Source of the DNA: Longimicrobiales bacterium
GTDB taxonomy: Bacteria; Gemmatimonadota; Gemmatimonadetes; Longimicrobiales; RSA9
Length of the DNA: 64,000 nucleotides
Direction of reading: 5' to 3'
NCBI GenBank assembly: GCA_035461765.1
Contig: DATHUY010000107.1
Coordinates: 36,991 to 100,990 of the forward strand
Position 1 is the first letter of the stretch. Each line of letters starts with the position of its first letter. Of this stretch, positions 1-9,333 are shown in pieces. The translations under genes were made by a program, and so were the position numbers. The notes beneath the pieces are model-generated. The model saw only the letters and a program-made list of their open reading frames with translations. It had not been told where the DNA came from and did not search any database.

Positions 1-792
1 CCGCTGTCGGCGCGCAAGCGAGACGCCGTGCAGCGCGCTGATCACGTGATCTGTATCTCCGAAACGACGCGTCGCGACCTGATCGAGATTCTCGGAGTCG
101 CTCCCGACCGGACGTCCGTCGTGCATCTCGCGGCGTCCCTCCCGGAGCCCGCCGGGCGGTCCGTTATCCCCGACGGCGATCCCTTTCTGCTGCATGTGGG
201 GGAACGCGGCGGCTACAAGAATTTCGATCGCCTCCTGACGGTGTTCGCGCAGACACCCGGATTCGCACGCTCGTTCCGCCTCGTGTGCTTCGGCGGCCCG
301 GCGTTCACCGCTGCCGAGCTGGAGCGGCAGCGGGCGATCGGTGTGGAGCCGGGACGCGTGCTGCACGTGGGCGGTGATGACACCGTTCTTGCTGCACTCT
401 ACGCGCGCGCGACCGCGCTGGTGTACCCGTCGCTGTACGAGGGATTCGGCATCCCGCCGCTCGAGGCGATGGTGGCGGGGTGTCCGGTGATATGCAGCAC
501 TGGCGGCTCGATACCGGAGATAGTGGCTGATGCCGGCGAATACTTCGATCCGCGGGATGAGGACAGCCTCGCGCGCGCGATCACGCGGGTGATCGAGTCG
601 CCCGAGCGCACGCGCGAGCTGCAGCAGCTGGGTGCCCGGCGCAGCAGCCTGTTCACGTGGGAGCGCTGTGCTCGTCAAACCGCCCGCGTGTACGAGACGC
701 TTGCGGCCAGGACCGGTAGAGCTGCCCCCGCAATCGACGCCATGCCGACGCATGCGCATGACACATTGGCGCGGCCGCCCGCTTCCGCGTAG
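1..792 (+). CDS. Glycosyltransferase family 4 (GT-B), 5' end cut by the window
   Basis: The reading frame is open from base 1, so the true start lies upstream; 263 residues are visible. This is the C-terminal half of a GT-B glycosyltransferase that moves a sugar from a nucleotide-sugar donor to a lipid-linked glycan in the cytoplasm. Visible signs are the inter-domain segment ADHVICISETTRRDL, the phrase LHVGERGGYKNF that opens the donor domain, and the donor-binding motif YEGFGIPPLEAMVAGCPV with its conserved glutamate, followed by GSIPEI. It is followed at once by the Wza-like gene, so it belongs to the polysaccharide locus. Sugar specificity cannot be read from the sequence. Confidence 0.9.
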   Translation, partial: PLSARKRDAVQRADHVICISETTRRDLIEILGVAPDRTSVVHLAASLPEPAGRSVIPDGDPFLLHVGERGGYKNFDRLLTVFAQTPGFARSFRLVCFGGPAFTAAELERQRAIGVEPGRVLHVGGDDTVLAALYARATALVYPSLYEGFGIPPLEAMVAGCPVICSTGGSIPEIVADAGEYFDPRDEDSLARAITRVIESPERTRELQQLGARRSSLFTWERCARQTARVYETLAARTGRAAPAIDAMPTHAHDTLARPPASA

Positions 793-827
793 TGTGTCGT
801 GCATACGGAGAGATCGCTCGAGCGTCA

Positions 828-2453
828 ATGAGTGAAATGATGAAGGACGTACATATCGGGTCCGGGCACCGGCTGCTTCCGCTTGTGCTGGCAGTCGCGC
901 TCTCGCTGACACCCTATCCCGGCGCGGACCTGGCGGCACAGGTACAGCCGCCCCCATCGCGGCCAGCTGCCGATACCACGGCGCGCGAGCCCGCTCCGCC
1001 GGAGCTGACGGCCCCGCTGCTCGATCTGCCGATCGACCGGACCACGTACCGACTTGGTCCGGACGATGTGATCGATGTGTCGATCTTCGGAGAGGTCAAT
1101 CGACAATTCTCGGTGCGGGTGACGCCTGAAGGCACGCTGATTCTGCCCGGCATTGGATTTGTGAGCGTGCTGGATCTGAACCTGGACGAAGCCGAAGCGC
1201 AGTTGCGGCGGCTCATCAACCGCAACTATCGCAACGTTGAAGTATATGCGACGCTGTCGCGCGTGCGGCGCTTCAACGTGTTCCTCGTTGGCTCCGTTCC
1301 CGAGCCGGGCGTGCGTGCGGCATCGGCCGTAATGCGCGTGAGCGAGCTGCTCCCGCCCGGAGACAGCATCATCCGCAGGAACGTGCTCATCCGGCGTGCC
1401 AGCGGCGACACGCTGCGCGTAGATCCCGCGCGCTTCCGTCAGCTCGGGGACGTCAACTCCAATCCGCTGCTGCGCCAGGGAGACGTGGTGCTCGTGCCGG
1501 CTCTCGATCGTACCGTGATGGTGCTCGGGCGGATGGATTTTCCTGGCACGTACGAGTATCGTCCCGGCGAGTCGCTCGCTGATCTGCTCATTGTGGCGAA
1601 CGGCGGCGACCAGTTCCCATCGAACGCCGCTGACACGGTGCGCATTGCGCGCTTCACAGCGCCGGAGGAGCGCACGGTCGTGCTGATGTCGCGTGCGGAA
1701 GCGCTCGGCGCGCGCGGTCGCGCAATGATCATCGAACCGTTCGACGCCGTTTACTTGCCAGAACGCGCTAATTTCATGCAGCCGAAGTCTGCGATGATCA
1801 CCGGTCAGGTCGTGCGGCCGGGCACGTATCCTGTCTACCCCGGGGTGACGACGGCGCGGGGGCTGATCGAAATGGCGGGTGGTTTCACCGACGAAGCGTC
1901 ACTCGTAATGGCCACGCTGCGGCGCGAGCCCGTCAAGCGCGATGACCTGGCACTCGACCTCCAGGGGATACCGCCGGAGCTGTTGACGCCGCACGAGCGC
2001 GGAATTCTACTCATCCGCACGCAGGGCGATGAGAGCAATGTCGTGCTCGATTTCCAGGACCTGTTCGCGGGCGGGACGAACGCCCTTGACCAGCCGATCG
2101 AGGCGGGCGACTCGCTGCACGTGCCCCGGCGCCGTGATGAGGTGACGGTGCTGGGCGCGGTGCGTCAGCCCGGCGTGGTGCGACACGCGCCCATGCGCCC
2201 GCCATCGTTCTTCCTGGATCAGGCGGGTGGCCTTACGCGGCGCGCAGACCGAGGCGAGGTCGTGGTGCTGAAGGCGAAGCTCGGCACGCGGCTTCAGGCA
2301 TCGGAGGTGGATCAGCTGGATCCCGGCGACACGATTATCGCGCCGTTCAAGGAGACGCGCACGTTCATGGATTTCGTGCGCGACGTCAGTGCAGTCGCAA
2401 CTCCGCTCTCCGCGCTGATCCTGACCTGGCTGGCGATCCGCAATGCAAACTGA
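828..2453 (+). CDS. Wza-like polysaccharide export protein with SLBB repeats
   Basis: Predicted outer-membrane or periplasmic polysaccharide export protein of 541 residues. I chose the ATG at 828 over an upstream GTG at 792 because it gives a normal signal peptide (hydrophobic LLPLVLAVALSLTP, cleavage near DLAAQ). A GGAGAG lies about 15 nt upstream, which is a long spacing. The Poly_export domain follows (YRLGPDDVIDVSIFGE, then VTPEGTLILPGIG), then several SLBB units containing phrases such as VLGRMDFPGTY, ITGQVVRPGTYPVYP and VLGAVRQPGVV. A hydrophobic C-terminal segment (VATPLSALILTWLAI) may be the membrane-crossing helix. There is no lipobox, unlike classical Wza. It overlaps the Wzz-like gene by 11 bp. 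Confidence 0.88.
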   Translation: MSEMMKDVHIGSGHRLLPLVLAVALSLTPYPGADLAAQVQPPPSRPAADTTAREPAPPELTAPLLDLPIDRTTYRLGPDDVIDVSIFGEVNRQFSVRVTPEGTLILPGIGFVSVLDLNLDEAEAQLRRLINRNYRNVEVYATLSRVRRFNVFLVGSVPEPGVRAASAVMRVSELLPPGDSIIRRNVLIRRASGDTLRVDPARFRQLGDVNSNPLLRQGDVVLVPALDRTVMVLGRMDFPGTYEYRPGESLADLLIVANGGDQFPSNAADTVRIARFTAPEERTVVLMSRAEALGARGRAMIIEPFDAVYLPERANFMQPKSAMITGQVVRPGTYPVYPGVTTARGLIEMAGGFTDEASLVMATLRREPVKRDDLALDLQGIPPELLTPHERGILLIRTQGDESNVVLDFQDLFAGGTNALDQPIEAGDSLHVPRRRDEVTVLGAVRQPGVVRHAPMRPPSFFLDQAGGLTRRADRGEVVVLKAKLGTRLQASEVDQLDPGDTIIAPFKETRTFMDFVRDVSAVATPLSALILTWLAIRNAN

Positions 2454-3636
2454 GCACCCGCAGCCAGCCGGCGACCGTCGTGTGAATCTGCTGGTCGTCG
2501 CCGCGATCTTCCTGCGCCGCTGGAGACTGGTGGCGCTGGGTGTCCTCGGCGGCCTCGCGCTGTTCATCATGTTCCTGGTTTTGAAGCCGACCATGTATAC
2601 GGCCAATGCCGTGCTGGTCCCGTCGACCGAAGAAAAGGGCAACAGTCTGCTGGCCGGTCAGTTGCCGACCGGCCTGCTCGGGCTGGCCGGGGGCGCGAAT
2701 CAGGATCGCCAGAAGCTCATCATTTCGATTCTCCGCAGCAGGACGCTCGCGGATTCGATCTACAGCCAGCTCTACCCATCGAGCACGGATTCGGCGGCTC
2801 GCGAGTTCTTCATCCGCCAGCTGCCGAAGCGTCGCAAAATCGATATTACGGCGGAGGGCGCGTATGTAATCTCCATCAGGGACCGGGAGGCGGAGCAGGC
2901 GGCGCGGATCGCCAACGAGCATGCGGCACTGACTAACCGCATTACGGCGGAGATCGGCCGCCAGGCATTGAGCGTCAAGCGTGAGTTTCTGGAGCGGCAG
3001 CTGGTCGAAGCTCGCGAGCAGCTCGTGGCCTCCGAGAATGCGCTTCTGCAGTACCAGGAGCAGACCGATGCGCCGGACATTCAGGAGCAGTCGCGTCAGA
3101 CCGTTGAGGCCGCGGCCGAGCTCCAGCGGATGATCTTTCAGAAGGAGCTCGAGGTTATCCAGCTGCGCCGCGTCGCGACGCCGAACAATCCCGAGCTCCA
3201 GGCGGCCGTCGCAGAGCTGAACACCATGCGCGACCAGATACGGCGTCTTACCGGCGGTGTCGGCAGCGCCGGCCAGGTGTTCGTTCCGCTCGGTGCGTCA
3301 CCGGAGCTGAAAGTGGGATCGCTACGGCTGCTCCGCGAGTTCACGAAGGATGAGCAGATCTATCTGTCGCTCACCGCCTCACTCTCCGAGACGCAGCTCG
3401 ACGTGCAGAACAATCTGCCGGCCGTGGCCCTGCTCGATCCCGCGCCAGTGCCGACTGAGCCTTCAGGGATCTCGCGTCCCGTCGCGTTCTTCCTGATCAT
3501 GTGGCTGGGTTTCCTCGGTGGACTAGCCCTCGCGCTCGCGGCCGAATACTTCGACGCACTCCGCCGCGACCCGGCCAGCCAGTCGTTCCATGATGCCTGG
3601 AGCATGCTTCGCGCCGGCCGCCGCCGACCGGCGTAG
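2443..3636 (+). CDS. Wzz-like chain-length determinant, no kinase domain
   Basis: Inner-membrane polysaccharide co-polymerase of 397 residues, expected to set polymer length and couple polymerisation to export. An N-terminal transmembrane helix (LVALGVLGGLALFIMFLVL, about residues 28-46) follows a short basic tail. A long periplasmic part rich in E, Q, R and A (about residues 150-270) is probably coiled coil. A second helix near residues 345-370 contains FFLIMWLGFLGGLALAL. The proline-rich PVPTEPSGISRP just before helix 2 is typical of Wzz. The cytoplasmic tail is only about 30 residues and has no Walker motifs or tyrosine cluster, so any BY-kinase must be encoded elsewhere. Confidence 0.85.
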   Translation: MQTEHPQPAGDRRVNLLVVAAIFLRRWRLVALGVLGGLALFIMFLVLKPTMYTANAVLVPSTEEKGNSLLAGQLPTGLLGLAGGANQDRQKLIISILRSRTLADSIYSQLYPSSTDSAAREFFIRQLPKRRKIDITAEGAYVISIRDREAEQAARIANEHAALTNRITAEIGRQALSVKREFLERQLVEAREQLVASENALLQYQEQTDAPDIQEQSRQTVEAAAELQRMIFQKELEVIQLRRVATPNNPELQAAVAELNTMRDQIRRLTGGVGSAGQVFVPLGASPELKVGSLRLLREFTKDEQIYLSLTASLSETQLDVQNNLPAVALLDPAPVPTEPSGISRPVAFFLIMWLGFLGGLALALAAEYFDALRRDPASQSFHDAWSMLRAGRRRPA

Positions 3637-3678
3637 CGTCGGAGTCACCGCCATCCACGAAGCACTTGACATCTGGCG

Positions 3679-5028
3679 ATGAGCATCGCGCGAAACGGCA
3701 TCCGCATCTTCGCGACGAACTGGGCTGCGTTCCCGCTCCAACTCGCTACCGGCATTGTGGTCATCCGTGTGCTCGGCGCGGAGGGCAAGGGCCTGCTCGT
3801 GCTGCTCACCTCGGTCGCCGGCATCCTGGCCATGCTCGCGCAACTCGGAATGCCGGCTTCCAGCGTTTTCCTGCTTCGGTCGGGGCGCTGCGACGCGCGC
3901 ACGCTGCTGGCCCATTTCGCCATCTGGTCGGCTGCGGCCACGGTGGTCATCGCCGGTGCTGGCGCGCTCGGCATGCGTGCGTTCGCTGCGCTGTTCCTCG
4001 ATGACGCCAGCGTGTCTGCGCTGGTCGCCCTGTTCGTGCTGCTCTCGTTCGTGTCCCAACTCCTGATAGCCTTCACCACCAACCTGCTCCTCGCACAGGC
4101 GGCTGTGCAGCAGTACGCGCAGCTGACGGCTGTCATGCACGTGGGCACTCTCGCCCTGACCCTCGTCCTCACGCTCGCCCTGCCGTTGGGCGTCCCCGGT
4201 GCACTGGCGGCGGTTGTCATGCCACAACTCGCCGCCGCCGCGTGGGGCGCGGCCCGCCTGGCGGGATCGGCGCGCACGCAACCGACGCGGATCAGCAGGG
4301 CCGTTTTCCGTGATATGCTCCGCATCGGTATCGGCCATTACGCGGGCACGGTCGGCTCGCAGATGTTCAAGCGCCTCGACAGCTTCCTCGTCGCGTATTT
4401 TCTCGGCACCGGACCGGTCGGCTATTACGCGGTCGCGATGACTGCGTATGAGGGCATGTTGAGCATTCCCCGCGCCCTCTCCGCGATCCTCGGCGGCGAG
4501 GCATCCGCGCGCGGCGCGGACCGGGGCGGTGCGATGGTCGCGCGTGCGTCTCGTGTGGTCCTCTGCGTCATGCTGCTCACCGGTGCAGCCGTGGCCGTGG
4601 CGAGCCCGTGGATCGTGCCCCTCATTTACGGAGCGGATTTCATTCTGGCCGTCGCGCCGCTCCAGATCCTGCTCGCGGCCGCAGCCTGCGTGGGCATGAC
4701 CATCGCCGTTCAGGCGTACTTCCTGGGCATCGGCCGCCCGGGCATCGGCGGCATGTTGACCCTGCTCGCGGGTGCGCTTAACCTCATACTCAGCTTGTGG
4801 TTGATACCGACGCGGGGGATCGTCGGCAACGCCCTCGCCACGCTGCTCGCAGGCACCGTTTCGCTCGGCCTGCATCTGGCTTTCTTCCGCAAACACTCCG
4901 GGAGGTCCATGGCAGCAATGCTGGTCTGTAATGCAAATGATCTGGCGGCTTTGCTCGCCGGCCTGCGCAGTGCCGGCTTCCGGCGCGGCGCCCGCTCGCT
5001 GAGCCGGCCGCTTAATGAGGCTGATTGA
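3679..5028 (+). CDS. Wzx-like polysaccharide flippase (MVF/MATE-fold)
   Basis: Integral membrane protein of 449 residues with about 12 or more hydrophobic helices along its length. It is predicted to flip undecaprenyl-linked repeat units across the inner membrane. The N-terminus (SIARNGIRIFATNWAAFPLQ) and the phrase GPVGYYAVAMTAYEGMLSIPRALS match the oligosaccharide flippase family, where the latter sits near mid-protein. It lies between the Wzz-like gene and a capsule-type gene, and its TGA overlaps the next ATG (TGATG). Exact substrate is unknown. Confidence 0.85.
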   Translation: MSIARNGIRIFATNWAAFPLQLATGIVVIRVLGAEGKGLLVLLTSVAGILAMLAQLGMPASSVFLLRSGRCDARTLLAHFAIWSAAATVVIAGAGALGMRAFAALFLDDASVSALVALFVLLSFVSQLLIAFTTNLLLAQAAVQQYAQLTAVMHVGTLALTLVLTLALPLGVPGALAAVVMPQLAAAAWGAARLAGSARTQPTRISRAVFRDMLRIGIGHYAGTVGSQMFKRLDSFLVAYFLGTGPVGYYAVAMTAYEGMLSIPRALSAILGGEASARGADRGGAMVARASRVVLCVMLLTGAAVAVASPWIVPLIYGADFILAVAPLQILLAAAACVGMTIAVQAYFLGIGRPGIGGMLTLLAGALNLILSLWLIPTRGIVGNALATLLAGTVSLGLHLAFFRKHSGRSMAAMLVCNANDLAALLAGLRSAGFRRGARSLSRPLNEAD

Positions 5029-6815
5029 TGCGTGATGTGACCGGGAGTGACGTTCTTAAATCGGTGAAGGCGGAGGTCGCCGCTCACGTGAAGCCGCCGA
5101 TCCGCCGGCTCGGCGGCGCCGTGCGCGTTCTAGTCAACGACTGTTCCGCGGCGATCGGCGCGGCGACGCGGTACGAAGAGCCCGTCGGGCGTCAGTGGCA
5201 GCGCGTCCTTGGCAGCGGCGGCGGCATACCGCCGTGCGGCGAGGCCGACGGCCTGCGCGTCCTGATCGCTGCGGGCTACGGCCTGAGTGCCGCCAAACTG
5301 GCGATGGAGACGACGCTCGCCGCCGCCCTGCTCCTGCGCGGCGCACAGCCCCTGGTGCTCAGCTGTGATGCGGCGCTCGCCGCGTGCGAGTTCAACCCCT
5401 TCGGCTCTTACCAGCCCGATCCCGGCGACCTCGCGCCCCCACTTGGCCCGCGCGGCCGCATGGCCCTCTGCGACCGCTGCCGCCATGACCTCGCGGACGC
5501 CTTCGCGCCGCTCGGCCTGGCGCCCTCCAGCCTGCGCGCTTTCCGCCACGCCGATGACCGGCAGCGGCTTCAGTCGCTCGTCGATTCATGGGATGTCTCC
5601 ACTTACCGGTCAGCAGAATACCGCTCGATCCGCGTCGGTGAGCACGCGTTTTCGTCGATGCTGCGCGCCACGCTCCGCGGCACGCTCGAGGACGATGACC
5701 GCACCCAGCAGCTGTTCCGACGGTATCTTGTGTCCGCCATGGAGTACGTGGACCTCATCGAGCGGCTGTTCGAGGCCGAGAGACCCCAGCGCGTCGTCGC
5801 GGTGCACGGCGTCTACCTGGTGCACGGCGTGCTGTGCGAGGTCGCCCGCAAGCATCGCATTCCCGTCATCGTCTGGGGATTCCCGTACCGCAAGGGCACC
5901 GTCTGGCTGTCGCACGACGATTCCTATCACCGTACGCTCGTGAGCGAGTCGGCCGCGGCGTGGGAGCACCGAGCGCTTAGCCCCACGGAGGCAGCTCAGC
6001 TGGACGAGTACTTCGACTCCAAGCGCGGCGGCGGTCGCGATTATGTCAACTATCATCCCCGTCCGGAGGAGGATCGCGCGCGCATCGTGGAGGCGCTGGC
6101 GCTGGATCCCGACAAGCCGGTCGTCAGCCTGTACACGAACGTGATCTGGGATGCGCAGATCTATTACGACTTCAATGTGTTCGACAGCATGCTCGAGTGG
6201 CTCACCAGAACCATCGAGTATTTCGCGCACCGAACGGACGTACAGCTGGTCATTCGCGTGCATCCCGCCGAGGTCAAGGGCGGCATGCCCACGAATCAGC
6301 CGCTGGTGCCGGAGATCGAAGCCCGGTTCCCCGAGCTGCCGCCGAACGTGCGCGTGGTGCCGCCGGAAAGCGACATTAGCTCTTATACTCTCGCGGAGAT
6401 GAGCTGCGCGAGTCTCATCTACGGCACGAAGATGGGGCTGGAGATCGCCGTCCGCGGCGTACCGGTGATCGTCGCGGGCGAGACGTTCAATCGCGGCAAG
6501 GGCTTCACCTACGATGTCGAATCGCAGGAGCACTACCGGAAGCTGCTCGACCGGATAACTTCGCTGCCCCGCAACTCGCCCGAAATGATCGAGCGAGCGC
6601 GACGTTATGCGCATTATCTCTTCTTCCGGCGCATGATCGATTTTCCGCTCGTCCAGGTCGAGGAGCCGCAGGCCTCGATCGGGGTGCGGCTCGGTTTTGC
6701 CACCGTGGCGGACCTCGCACCGGGAGCCGATCGCGCCCTGGACTGCGTCTGCGACGGAATTGTGCACGGCACGTCTTTCGTCATCGATGACGCGCTGAAG
6801 CCGGAGGCGGCCTGA
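5028..6815 (+). CDS. KpsS/KpsC-like capsule polysaccharide biosynthesis protein
   Basis: Soluble protein of 595 residues. I used the ATG at 5028, which overlaps the flippase stop, rather than the TTG one codon earlier. The C-terminal third has the look of the capsule_synth (KpsS/LipB) GT-B family: VQLVIRVHPAEVKGGMPTN, then VRVVPPESDISSYTLAEM, then SLIYGTKMGLEIAVRGVPVI followed by a glycine-rich GETFNRGKG. The N-terminal half is unusual, with a CDRC cysteine pair after a proline/glycine stretch (near residue 148). It probably transfers or modifies a sugar on the exported polysaccharide. The donor is unknown, and family assignment rests on motif recognition alone. Confidence 0.65.
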   Translation: MRDVTGSDVLKSVKAEVAAHVKPPIRRLGGAVRVLVNDCSAAIGAATRYEEPVGRQWQRVLGSGGGIPPCGEADGLRVLIAAGYGLSAAKLAMETTLAAALLLRGAQPLVLSCDAALAACEFNPFGSYQPDPGDLAPPLGPRGRMALCDRCRHDLADAFAPLGLAPSSLRAFRHADDRQRLQSLVDSWDVSTYRSAEYRSIRVGEHAFSSMLRATLRGTLEDDDRTQQLFRRYLVSAMEYVDLIERLFEAERPQRVVAVHGVYLVHGVLCEVARKHRIPVIVWGFPYRKGTVWLSHDDSYHRTLVSESAAAWEHRALSPTEAAQLDEYFDSKRGGGRDYVNYHPRPEEDRARIVEALALDPDKPVVSLYTNVIWDAQIYYDFNVFDSMLEWLTRTIEYFAHRTDVQLVIRVHPAEVKGGMPTNQPLVPEIEARFPELPPNVRVVPPESDISSYTLAEMSCASLIYGTKMGLEIAVRGVPVIVAGETFNRGKGFTYDVESQEHYRKLLDRITSLPRNSPEMIERARRYAHYLFFRRMIDFPLVQVEEPQASIGVRLGFATVADLAPGADRALDCVCDGIVHGTSFVIDDALKPEAA

Positions 6816-6832
6816 ACGCGCTGCGGGTAGCC

Positions 6833-8053
6833 GTGTTTCAGCACACGGCCGACGGTCACCACATGGTCCTCTACCTGAGACACCTGGTGCGCGCGGCCGC
6901 CGAGCGCGGCTGGCGCGTCGATCTCGTTACGACGCGCGCCGCGCTCGCGCACCCCGCGTACGCCGTGGTGCGCGCCGAGGCGGGAGACGTGCTCGACACA
7001 TTCATGATGGACGATATCACGTTTCCAGCGCGGCCGAATGCGGTCAGGCTGCTACTCCATCAGCTGAAGCTGCATCGCATATATGCGCGCGCGTTTCGCC
7101 GCTACCAGGCACAGCGATCGTGTGACGTTGTGTATGTCGGCAACATGGACCACTGCGACCGCGCAATCGCGCTGCTCGGCTCGCCCTTCGGCGCTGTTCC
7201 GTTCGTGGGCATGTCCATCTCCATCCGCCACCATCATCGCGCGATGGGCGTGCGCGGCCCGGGCACTCGGCACGACGCCCTGTATGCGCGCCTCTTCGAG
7301 CGGCTGCTCCGCGTCAAGACGCTCCGTGCGCTCGCGACCATCGATGAGACCCTGCCCCGGTACGCACGGCAGCAGCGCATCTCCGGCTGCCGCAAGGTGC
7401 ACCACGTCGCGGACGTGGCGCGGCTGCATGGCACGGCCGATCGGGCAGCGGTGCGCACGTCCCTCGGGATCGCGCCCGACGACATCGTGGTCCTCGCCTA
7501 CGGCGCGCTCGATCCGCGCAAGGGCATTGCCGAGCTGATTGCGGCTGCGGCATCTCCCGCGTGCTCCACGCGCGTCGTCGTACTTCTGGCTGGGCGCCAG
7601 AACGCGTTCGTTCGTGATCTCCTCAAAGGTGCGGATGCGCAGCAGCTACGCACCGCGCACCGGCTGGTGGAAGTTTCCGGATTTCTCGGAGACCAGCGGG
7701 AAGTGGACGTGTTCAGTGCGACGGACATCGTGTGGGTCGCATATCGCCGATTCTACGGCGCGAGCGGCGTGCTGATCCAGGCCGGCGCCATGCGGCTTCC
7801 CGTCGTCGCTTGCGAGGACGGACTGATAGGCTGGACCACTCATCGCCACGGCCTGGGCGAGATCGTGGATCCGGGGAGTCGCGAGTCTGTAACCGCCGCG
7901 ATCAACCGGCTTGCGGGCGACGACGCTCTGCGCCGCACCTATGGCGCAAACGGAGCACAGCTGGCGGCGGCGCACACACCCGAGGCGTTCGGCACGCGTC
8001 TGTGCAACGTGATCGCCTCGGCCGCAACGCTGCCGGAGCCCTTGCATCCATGA
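6833..8053 (+). CDS. Glycosyltransferase family 4
   Basis: GT-B glycosyltransferase of about 406 residues acting in the polysaccharide locus. The N-terminal domain begins VFQHTADGHHMVLYLRHLV. The donor domain contains IVVLAYGALDPRKGIAELI and the pair GASGVLIQAGAMRLPVVACE, where the usual EGFG motif is replaced by YGASGV. The annotated start is the GTG at 6833, but no ribosome site precedes it at normal spacing. A good GGAGG at 6803-6807 fits an in-frame CTG at 6812 or 6821, which would add LNALRVA and restore the usual N-terminal strand, so the true start may be CTG. It overlaps the next gene by ATGA. Confidence 0.82.
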   Translation: MFQHTADGHHMVLYLRHLVRAAAERGWRVDLVTTRAALAHPAYAVVRAEAGDVLDTFMMDDITFPARPNAVRLLLHQLKLHRIYARAFRRYQAQRSCDVVYVGNMDHCDRAIALLGSPFGAVPFVGMSISIRHHHRAMGVRGPGTRHDALYARLFERLLRVKTLRALATIDETLPRYARQQRISGCRKVHHVADVARLHGTADRAAVRTSLGIAPDDIVVLAYGALDPRKGIAELIAAAASPACSTRVVVLLAGRQNAFVRDLLKGADAQQLRTAHRLVEVSGFLGDQREVDVFSATDIVWVAYRRFYGASGVLIQAGAMRLPVVACEDGLIGWTTHRHGLGEIVDPGSRESVTAAINRLAGDDALRRTYGANGAQLAAAHTPEAFGTRLCNVIASAATLPEPLHP

Positions 8054-9333
8054 TCGTCGAACCATGGAGCCGGCGCGCGGTTGCGCTGCTGTACGCAGCC
8101 GTGATCGCCGGATACCCGCTCGTCTCCGGGCTGCCCCTCGTGCTCGGTGTCGACAGCCGCGTCGCATCGGTGCCGTTCCGCGCGTTCGTACTGCTGTACA
8201 GCATCGCGCTGTTTGTCGGCGTGTCTATCGTGCATCGCCGCGCCTACCGAGGCCTGTACTGGATCCCGTTCATTCTGTTCTGGGTGCTGTACATTGTGCG
8301 GCTGTTCCTGGACATCGTGTTTCTGCCGGTCACGCTGCGACTCACACCAGCAGAGTACTTCGCGTACAGCCTCGGCATGTGCATGATCACCGGGATTGTG
8401 ATGTTGATGCGCGTAGACGATGACACGCTGCGTCTCGCGTTCCGCGCCACGTTCGGGGCCGTGGTAATCTCGTGCCTGACGGCGCTCTACCTGAATGTTG
8501 CAGCCATCCTGTCGGGCGACCTGTCGAGTCTGCAGAACATGCGGCTCCAGAGCGAGACGCTGAATCCGGTCGGTCTCGGCAACCTGGGCGTGTCGCTGAT
8601 GCTGCTGTCCATGTTCATGCTGCTGCACCGCCTGCCACGATCCGTGCTTGCAACGCTCGCGCTGCTCGCCCTGGTGCTGATCGGTCTGGCCACTACCGGT
8701 ATGGCCGCATCGCGCGGACCCGTACTCGCGTTCGTTCTTGCGCTGCCTGTGCTTGTATGGCTCGGCATCCGCCGTGGCGCATGGGTGCGCGCGCTCGCGC
8801 TCGCGGGCGCCGTCATCGTGACCGGAATCTCCGCCGCAGTCTACATCCAGCAGACGCTCGGATTCGGCATCATCTCCAGGATCTCGTCCGCCCTTGATTT
8901 CGGTTCGGATGAGTCCAGCAACGTGCGTGTGGCCCTGTATCGCGGAGCCTGGGACCAGTTCGTGCACAACCCGATCCTCGGCAGTTCGCTCGACGAGCGC
9001 ATCAGCACGTTCCACCCGCACAATCCCTGGATTGAAAGCTTCATGGCTACAGGCTTCCTCGGCGGCACGGCCTTTTCGCTGCTGCTCCTGGCCGCGTTCA
9101 TCGGTGCGTTGCGCATCTTGCGCGACATGCCTGAGCATGGCTGGTTACCCCTGCTGTTCGGTCAGTACACCCTTCACGGACTGCTGTCCGGAGCGCTCTA
9201 CCTGAGTGCGGACATGTGGGGGCTGATGTCCGCGATGGTCGCCATCGGATTCGCGTCCAGCCGCGCACCAGCCACACCCGGCAGCCCCTCAGCAGGCCCG
9301 CCGGCTCCGCTACAGACTCAGGGTGCGCAGTGA
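8050..9333 (+). CDS. O-antigen ligase / Wzy-like polymerase membrane protein
   Basis: Polytopic inner-membrane protein of 427 residues with about ten hydrophobic helices. It starts at an ATG that overlaps the preceding stop (ATGA). A large periplasmic loop near residues 275-335 carries NPILGSSLDERISTFHPHNP, which matches the histidine-containing loop of the WaaL/Wzy_C superfamily. Proteins of this fold polymerise or ligate undecaprenyl-linked glycan units. Given a flippase and a Wzz-like protein in the same operon, polymerase (Wzy) is the more likely role, but ligase cannot be excluded. Confidence 0.75.
   Translation: MIVEPWSRRAVALLYAAVIAGYPLVSGLPLVLGVDSRVASVPFRAFVLLYSIALFVGVSIVHRRAYRGLYWIPFILFWVLYIVRLFLDIVFLPVTLRLTPAEYFAYSLGMCMITGIVMLMRVDDDTLRLAFRATFGAVVISCLTALYLNVAAILSGDLSSLQNMRLQSETLNPVGLGNLGVSLMLLSMFMLLHRLPRSVLATLALLALVLIGLATTGMAASRGPVLAFVLALPVLVWLGIRRGAWVRALALAGAVIVTGISAAVYIQQTLGFGIISRISSALDFGSDESSNVRVALYRGAWDQFVHNPILGSSLDERISTFHPHNPWIESFMATGFLGGTAFSLLLLAAFIGALRILRDMPEHGWLPLLFGQYTLHGLLSGALYLSADMWGLMSAMVAIGFASSRAPATPGSPSAGPPAPLQTQGAQ

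Noticed and set aside
3666..3694. TTGACA before the flippase gene
   Set aside because: The -10 position would fall inside the gene after its ATG, and no good hexamer is there.
3523..4896. 457-residue open frame on the minus strand opposite the flippase
   Set aside because: Its translation is low-complexity R/E/H/Q-rich and mirrors the flippase codons; the flippase has clear membrane helices and operon context.
5610..6767. 385-residue minus-strand frame opposite the KpsS-like gene
   Set aside because: No start signal or motif; the plus-strand product has family motifs and overlaps its neighbour with TGATG.
7732..8049. N-terminal extension of the O-antigen-ligase-like protein
   Set aside because: It overlaps the end of the preceding glycosyltransferase out of frame and is R/G-rich; the ATGA start at 8050 opens on the first membrane helix.
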